A DNA stretch of 33,834 nucleotides. Origin: Gemmatimonadota bacterium (GTDB lineage: Bacteria > Gemmatimonadota > Gemmatimonadetes > Longimicrobiales > Gaopeijiaceae). The notes beneath the pieces were generated by a model that ran no database searches, was not told the origin of the DNA, and saw nothing but the letters and a program-made list of their open reading frames with translations. Position numbers and translations under genes: made by a program. The stretch lies in NCBI GenBank assembly GCA_009692105.1, contig SHZS01000015.1:1-33834 (forward strand), given 5' to 3'. Position 1 is the first letter of the stretch. Each line of letters begins with the position of its first letter. Below are positions 30,369 to 33,834 of the stretch, in pieces.

Positions 30369-30397
30369 AGTATACGCGGTGGCTCTCCCCTGGGAAA
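30369..30397 (-). promoter_or_regulatory. Promoter reading into the 37-codon ORF
   Basis: On the minus strand TTTCCC (30392-30397) and TATACT (30369-30374, five of six matches to the -10 consensus) are 17 bp apart. Transcription would start near 30362, about 77 nt before ATG 30285. It lies in the divergent gap shared with the cystathionine enzyme gene. Confidence 0.45.
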
Positions 30398-30469
30398 CGG
30401 CGCCGCTCACTCGAGACGCCGCCGCCGCCCCAGTGGCGCCAATCGGACCTGCGCCGGTAGTTTTTTCAG

Positions 30470-31627
30470 ATGAAGAAACCTCCTGCCCAGGGCTTCGGGA
30501 CGCGCGCCGTCCATGCCGGCCAGTCGCCGGATCCCACCACGGGCGCGATCATGCCGCCCATTTACCAGACGTCCACCTACGTCCAACCCGAGCTTGGGCA
30601 GCACCTGGGCTACGAGTACGCCCGGGTCCAAAACCCAACGCGGGAGGCCCTCGAGGGAAACCTCGCGTCGCTCGAGGGAGGGGCGCACGGGCTCGCCTTT
30701 GCGAGCGGACTCTCGGCCATCGAGGCGGTGGTGAAGACGCTCTCGGCCGGCGATCACGTGGTGAGCGAGGAGAACACGTACGGCGGAACGACCCGCATGT
30801 TCGCGCACGTCCTCTCCCGCCTCGGGATCCGCTTCTCCTGGGTGGATACCCGCGACGCCGACCGGGTGCGAGAAGCGTTCCGCCCTGAGACGAGGCTCCT
30901 CCTCGTCGAGACCCCGACGAACCCGATGATGCGCCTGTCCGACATCGCCGTGATGGCGGAGATCGCCCACGCGTCCGGAGCGCTCCTCCTCGTGGACAAC
31001 ACCTTCGCAACGCCCTTCAATCAGCGCCCCCTGGAGCTCGGGGCGGACGTCGTCGCCCACTCCACGACCAAGTACCTGAACGGGCACTCGGACCTGATCG
31101 GGGGGGCGCTCATCGTGCGGGACGACGACCTTGCCGAGCAGATCCGCTTCGTCCGGAAGTCCACGGGAGCCGTCCCGGGCCCGATGGACGCGTGGCTCGT
31201 GCTGAGGGGCACGAAGACGCTGCACCTGCGGATGAAGACGCACAACGAAAACGGGATGGCGGTCGCGCGCTTCCTCGAGGGGCATCGGGCACCCGAGGTG
31301 ACCTACTATCCGGGACTCGAGTCTCACCCGCAGCACGAACTGGCGCGCCGCCAGATGACGGGTTACACCGGGATGGTGGCCGTGGAGCTTGGGAGCGGGA
31401 AGCGGGCCAAGCACTTCGTGGAGCGAACCCGGATCTTTCAGCTCGCCGAATCACTCGGCGGCGTCGAGTCGATCATCAGCGTGCCGGCGATCATGACACA
31501 CGCCTCCGTCCCGAAGGAGCGCCGAGACGCGATGGGGGTGACGGACGGTCTCGTTCGGCTCTCCGCCGGGATCGAGGATCTGGACGACCTGCTCGCGGAC
31601 CTGGATCAGGCGCTCGAGGGGATCTGA
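30470..31627 (+). CDS. Cystathionine gamma-synthase / gamma-lyase (PLP enzyme)
   Basis: This is a Cys/Met-metabolism PLP enzyme of 385 residues. It has Tyr50 and Arg52 (YEYARVQNPT), SGLSAIEAV, the aspartate binding the pyridine nitrogen (LLVDNTFATP, Asp176), the Schiff-base Lys201 in HSTTKYLNGHSD, and the C-terminal GVTDGLVRLSAGIEDLDDL. Whether it makes cystathionine (MetB), splits it (MGL/CTH) or acts as a sulfhydrylase cannot be decided from these residues. ATG 30470 starts the conserved region but has no evident Shine-Dalgarno. It is first of a plus-strand run with purD (10 bp) and mutM. Confidence 0.93.
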   Translation: MKKPPAQGFGTRAVHAGQSPDPTTGAIMPPIYQTSTYVQPELGQHLGYEYARVQNPTREALEGNLASLEGGAHGLAFASGLSAIEAVVKTLSAGDHVVSEENTYGGTTRMFAHVLSRLGIRFSWVDTRDADRVREAFRPETRLLLVETPTNPMMRLSDIAVMAEIAHASGALLLVDNTFATPFNQRPLELGADVVAHSTTKYLNGHSDLIGGALIVRDDDLAEQIRFVRKSTGAVPGPMDAWLVLRGTKTLHLRMKTHNENGMAVARFLEGHRAPEVTYYPGLESHPQHELARRQMTGYTGMVAVELGSGKRAKHFVERTRIFQLAESLGGVESIISVPAIMTHASVPKERRDAMGVTDGLVRLSAGIEDLDDLLADLDQALEGI

Positions 31628-31637
31628 GGGAGGGCCC

Positions 31638-32930
31638 ATGAAGATCCTTGTCGTGGGCAACGGAGGAAGGGAGCACGCGCTCCTCTGGAAGCTGAAGCAG
31701 GACGCGCCCTCGGCAGAGTTCTACGCGACGGAGCCGAACCCGGGGATGGCCGAGCTGGCTGACCCGGTCGAGATCGGTCCAACCGACGTGGACGGCCTCT
31801 CTTCATGGGCGGAGGCCAAGGGGATCACCCTGACCGTCGTCGGCCCCGAGTTCTCGCTGGCCCACGGGATCGTCGACGCGTTCCGGCGCAGGGGGCTGCC
31901 CATCTTCGGCCCCACCTCGGCGGCCGCGCGGATCGAGAGCTCGAAGGCGTATGCGAAGGATCTCATGGCACGAGCGGGAGTTCCGACCGCGAGCCATCGC
32001 ACCTTCACGCGTTGGAGCGAAGCCGCCCCCTACATTCGCGAGATCGGAGCACCCATCGTGGTGAAGGCCTCCGGCCTCGCCGCTGGGAAAGGCGCGGTCT
32101 GCTGCCCGACCCTCGACGAAGCACTCGAGACCGCGCGAGGGATGCTCGAGGACCGCGTCTTCGGGGAGGCTGGAGCTGAGATCGTGGTGGAGGAGTTCCT
32201 GGAGGGAGAGGAGCTCTCGGTGTTCGGCATCACGGACGGACGGGACGTGGTCCTCCTCCTCCCCTCCCAGGACCACAAGAGGATCGGAGAGGGGGACACC
32301 GGGCCGAACACGGGGGGCATGGGCGCCTATGCACCGGTTCCCTGGGTAGGGCCCGATCTCCAGAGAGACGTTAGAGAGCAGGTCTTCCTGCCCGTGCTGG
32401 ACCAGCTCGCTGGGGCGGCCGCGCCGTTCCGGGGACTGCTCTATGCCGGTCTCATGATCACCCAGGACGGGCCGCGGGTCATCGAATTCAACTGCCGGTT
32501 CGGCGATCCCGAGACGCAGGCGATCCTCCCGCTCATGGAGAGCTCGCTCCTCGAGCTCATGCTTCCGGTCGCGCGCGGTGGGAGCGTCGGCGCTCCCGAG
32601 ATCCGGTGGCGCGAGGGTGCCGCGCTCAACACGGTGCTCGCGTCCGGCGGCTACCCGGGGTCCCACGAGAAGGGAAAGGAGATCACGATCCCTCCGGAGC
32701 TCCTCTCGAGCGCAGGGCTCCTCGTCTTCCACTCCGGCACCCGGACGGAGGGGGATAAGCTCGTCACGGCCGGTGGAAGGGTCCTTTCCGTCGTCGGAAT
32801 CGGAGACGATCTGGACCAGGCTCGGGAGAGAAGCCTCCGGGGGGCAGAGGAGATCCGGTTCGAGGGGAAGACCTTCCGACGCGACATCGGAAGGAAGGCG
32901 TTCGAGTCCCGCGAAGCTCCAAGGAGCTGA
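31638..32930 (+). CDS. purD: Phosphoribosylamine-glycine ligase
   Basis: PurD joins glycine to phosphoribosylamine in purine synthesis. The 430-residue ATP-grasp protein starts MKILVVGNGGREHALLWKL. It contains PTSAAARIESSKAYAKDLM, VVKASGLAAGKGA (ATP-binding Lys), EEFLEGEELSVF, PSQDHKRIGEGDTGPNTGGM and EFNCRFGDPETQ (metal and ATP site). AGGGAGGG lies just before the ATG. Other purine genes are not in the window. The stop codon sits inside an inverted repeat preceding mutM. Confidence 0.97.
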   Translation: MKILVVGNGGREHALLWKLKQDAPSAEFYATEPNPGMAELADPVEIGPTDVDGLSSWAEAKGITLTVVGPEFSLAHGIVDAFRRRGLPIFGPTSAAARIESSKAYAKDLMARAGVPTASHRTFTRWSEAAPYIREIGAPIVVKASGLAAGKGAVCCPTLDEALETARGMLEDRVFGEAGAEIVVEEFLEGEELSVFGITDGRDVVLLLPSQDHKRIGEGDTGPNTGGMGAYAPVPWVGPDLQRDVREQVFLPVLDQLAGAAAPFRGLLYAGLMITQDGPRVIEFNCRFGDPETQAILPLMESSLLELMLPVARGGSVGAPEIRWREGAALNTVLASGGYPGSHEKGKEITIPPELLSSAGLLVFHSGTRTEGDKLVTAGGRVLSVVGIGDDLDQARERSLRGAEEIRFEGKTFRRDIGRKAFESREAPRS

Positions 32931-32942
32931 CCCGAGCTCCTT
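32921..32942 (+). other. Perfect inverted repeat between purD stop and mutM start
   Basis: AAGGAGCT (32921-32928) and AGCTCCTT (32935-32942) form an 8-bp stem with a 6-nt loop holding the purD stop, ending 3 nt before the mutM ATG. There is no T-run, so it is not a typical terminator. It would hide the only Shine-Dalgarno-like sequence near mutM. Confidence 0.6.
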
Positions 32943-32945
32943 CCG

Positions 32946-33834
32946 ATGCCCGAGCTTCCTGAGGCCGAGACGATCGTGCGCGGGCTCCGACGTCACCTCG
33001 CCGGGCGGAAGGTGGCAGCGATCGAGATCCTCCGGCCCGACCTCCTCGACACGCCGAGCGAGGCGTTTCGGAGCTTCCTGGCGGGCGCCTCCTTCCGGAA
33101 GCTCGCGAGAAGGGGAAAGAACCTTCTCCTCCACATGGGGGCAGCGAGGAGTGGACGGCGAGCATCCGGCCCTGATACCGACGGCCGCGACGAGGGGTTC
33201 ACCCTGGTGATCAACCTCGGGATGTCGGGGCGGCTCCTCATCCGTGAGCCCGGAGACCCGACGCCTCCGCCCTCCCACCCAGGGGTCCGCCTCCACCTCG
33301 ACGGAGGGGGCGAGCTCGTGTACCACGACATCCGTCGCTTCGGGCGCCTGGCCATCATGGATCCGATCGCGCTTCGCGCTTGGTCTCGCACCCTCGGTCC
33401 CGAGCCCCTCGGTCCCGCGTTCACCGTGAAAAAGCTCCGGGGAGCGCTCGCGCGCTCGTCTGCCCCCATCCGCTCCTGGCTGCTCGACCAGCGAAGTGTA
33501 GCGGGCGTCGGAAACATCTACGCGAACGAAGCCCTCTTCCTTGCCCGTGTCCACCCAGTCACACCGGCCAACGCTATGGACGGAGAGGGTGCGACACGCC
33601 TCTACCGCACGCTCCGGTCGGTGCTCCGGACCGCAATCCGGGCGCGGGGCACGACACTTCGAGACTACCGGACGGCCGAGGGGTTGGAGGGGAGCTACGC
33701 CTCGAGGCTTCGTGTGTACGGAAGGGAGGGATCACCCTGTCCGCGCTGCCGCGCCTCGATCCTACGCATCACCTTCGGCGGGCGATCCGCCTTCTTCTGT
33801 CCGTCGTGCCAACGCCCAGCGCCCAGTGCGCAGT
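32946..33834 (+). CDS. mutM: Formamidopyrimidine-DNA glycosylase, 3' end beyond the window
   Basis: MutM/Fpg removes 8-oxoguanine and formamidopyrimidines by base excision with AP-lyase activity. The start MPELPEAETIVRGL supplies the catalytic Pro2/Glu3, followed by Lys in ARRGKNLLLH, NLGMSGRLL, DIRRFGRL, and VAGVGNIYANEALF. The C-terminal zinc finger CPRC-x16-CPSCQ is present. The frame is open to the last base of the window (296 codons), slightly past the usual end at about 270-290 residues, so only a short tail is missing. An insertion of about 20 residues after LLLHMG (RSGRRASGPDTDGRDEG) is unusual. It lies 15 bp after purD. Confidence 0.96.
   Translation, partial: MPELPEAETIVRGLRRHLAGRKVAAIEILRPDLLDTPSEAFRSFLAGASFRKLARRGKNLLLHMGAARSGRRASGPDTDGRDEGFTLVINLGMSGRLLIREPGDPTPPPSHPGVRLHLDGGGELVYHDIRRFGRLAIMDPIALRAWSRTLGPEPLGPAFTVKKLRGALARSSAPIRSWLLDQRSVAGVGNIYANEALFLARVHPVTPANAMDGEGATRLYRTLRSVLRTAIRARGTTLRDYRTAEGLEGSYASRLRVYGREGSPCPRCRASILRITFGGRSAFFCPSCQRPAPSAQ

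Noticed and set aside
30306-30410. Possible SAH-type riboswitch upstream of the cystathionine enzyme (fragments AGGCTCGG and AACGGCGC)
   Set aside because: The 5' half of the conserved core is absent at the right distance, the second motif is interrupted, and the region also holds a promoter on the other strand.
31803-33554. 583-codon minus-strand open frame opposite purD and mutM
   Set aside because: Both plus-strand genes have full motif sets, and the antisense product is low-complexity.

Overview
This is a GC-rich bacterial chromosomal segment carrying mostly housekeeping genes, tightly packed and almost all on the minus strand. Many neighbouring genes share 4-bp stop/start overlaps (ATGA, GTGA, TTGA), and GTG or TTG starts are common. 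The gene set indicates a Gram-negative-type aerobic or facultative bacterium: cytochrome c maturation, a membrane pyrophosphatase, and the start of an exported protein resembling short outer-membrane barrels that I recall from Gemmatimonadota. A Gemmatimonadota or related FCB-group origin is my best guess. It is an inference from protein style, not something proven by the sequence.

Layout. 1-248: nothing recognised. 249-954: a tRNA-Gln(UUG) gene, a 37-bp direct repeat of its 5' half, and between them the decayed remains of an integrated element, including the last 40 codons of a tyrosine recombinase and two matching pairs of TGGACACA repeats. 1173-3578 (+): membrane pyrophosphatase. 3612-4439 (-): a secreted beta-propeller (virginiamycin B lyase-like) that appears truncated at its C-terminus. 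4593-17789 (-): a long series ispE, a flippase-like membrane protein, pdxJ, a DUF2520 protein, hflX, rarA, cca, a CpsB-type phosphatase, a small unknown protein, alaS, recA. 18196-18534 (+): an orphan 112-aa protein.

18646-23998 (-): a cytochrome c maturation operon in transcription order ccmE-ccmF-(CcmI-like zinc-ribbon protein)-ccmA-ccmB-ccmC-ccmD. Its CcmE has cysteine (CxxxY) in place of the usual heme-binding histidine, and no ccmG or ccmH is present in the window. The CcmI-like gene carries an 11-bp tandem duplication exactly over its expected start codon.

24113-30015 (-): glmM, glmS, dtd, maf, glpK. The first two supply glucosamine phosphates for UDP-GlcNAc and the cell wall. 30172-30285 (-): a 37-codon remnant or mini-gene that keeps a promoter, a Shine-Dalgarno sequence, a signal peptide and a downstream hairpin. 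30470 to the end (+): a cystathionine gamma-synthase/lyase, purD and mutM. mutM runs off the window edge and is preceded by a perfect 8-bp inverted repeat.

I found no CRISPR array, toxin-antitoxin pair, defence island or complete mobile element. The parts that differ from ordinary housekeeping sequence are the tRNA-Gln element scar, the variant Ccm operon with its disrupted start, and two truncated exported-protein genes.
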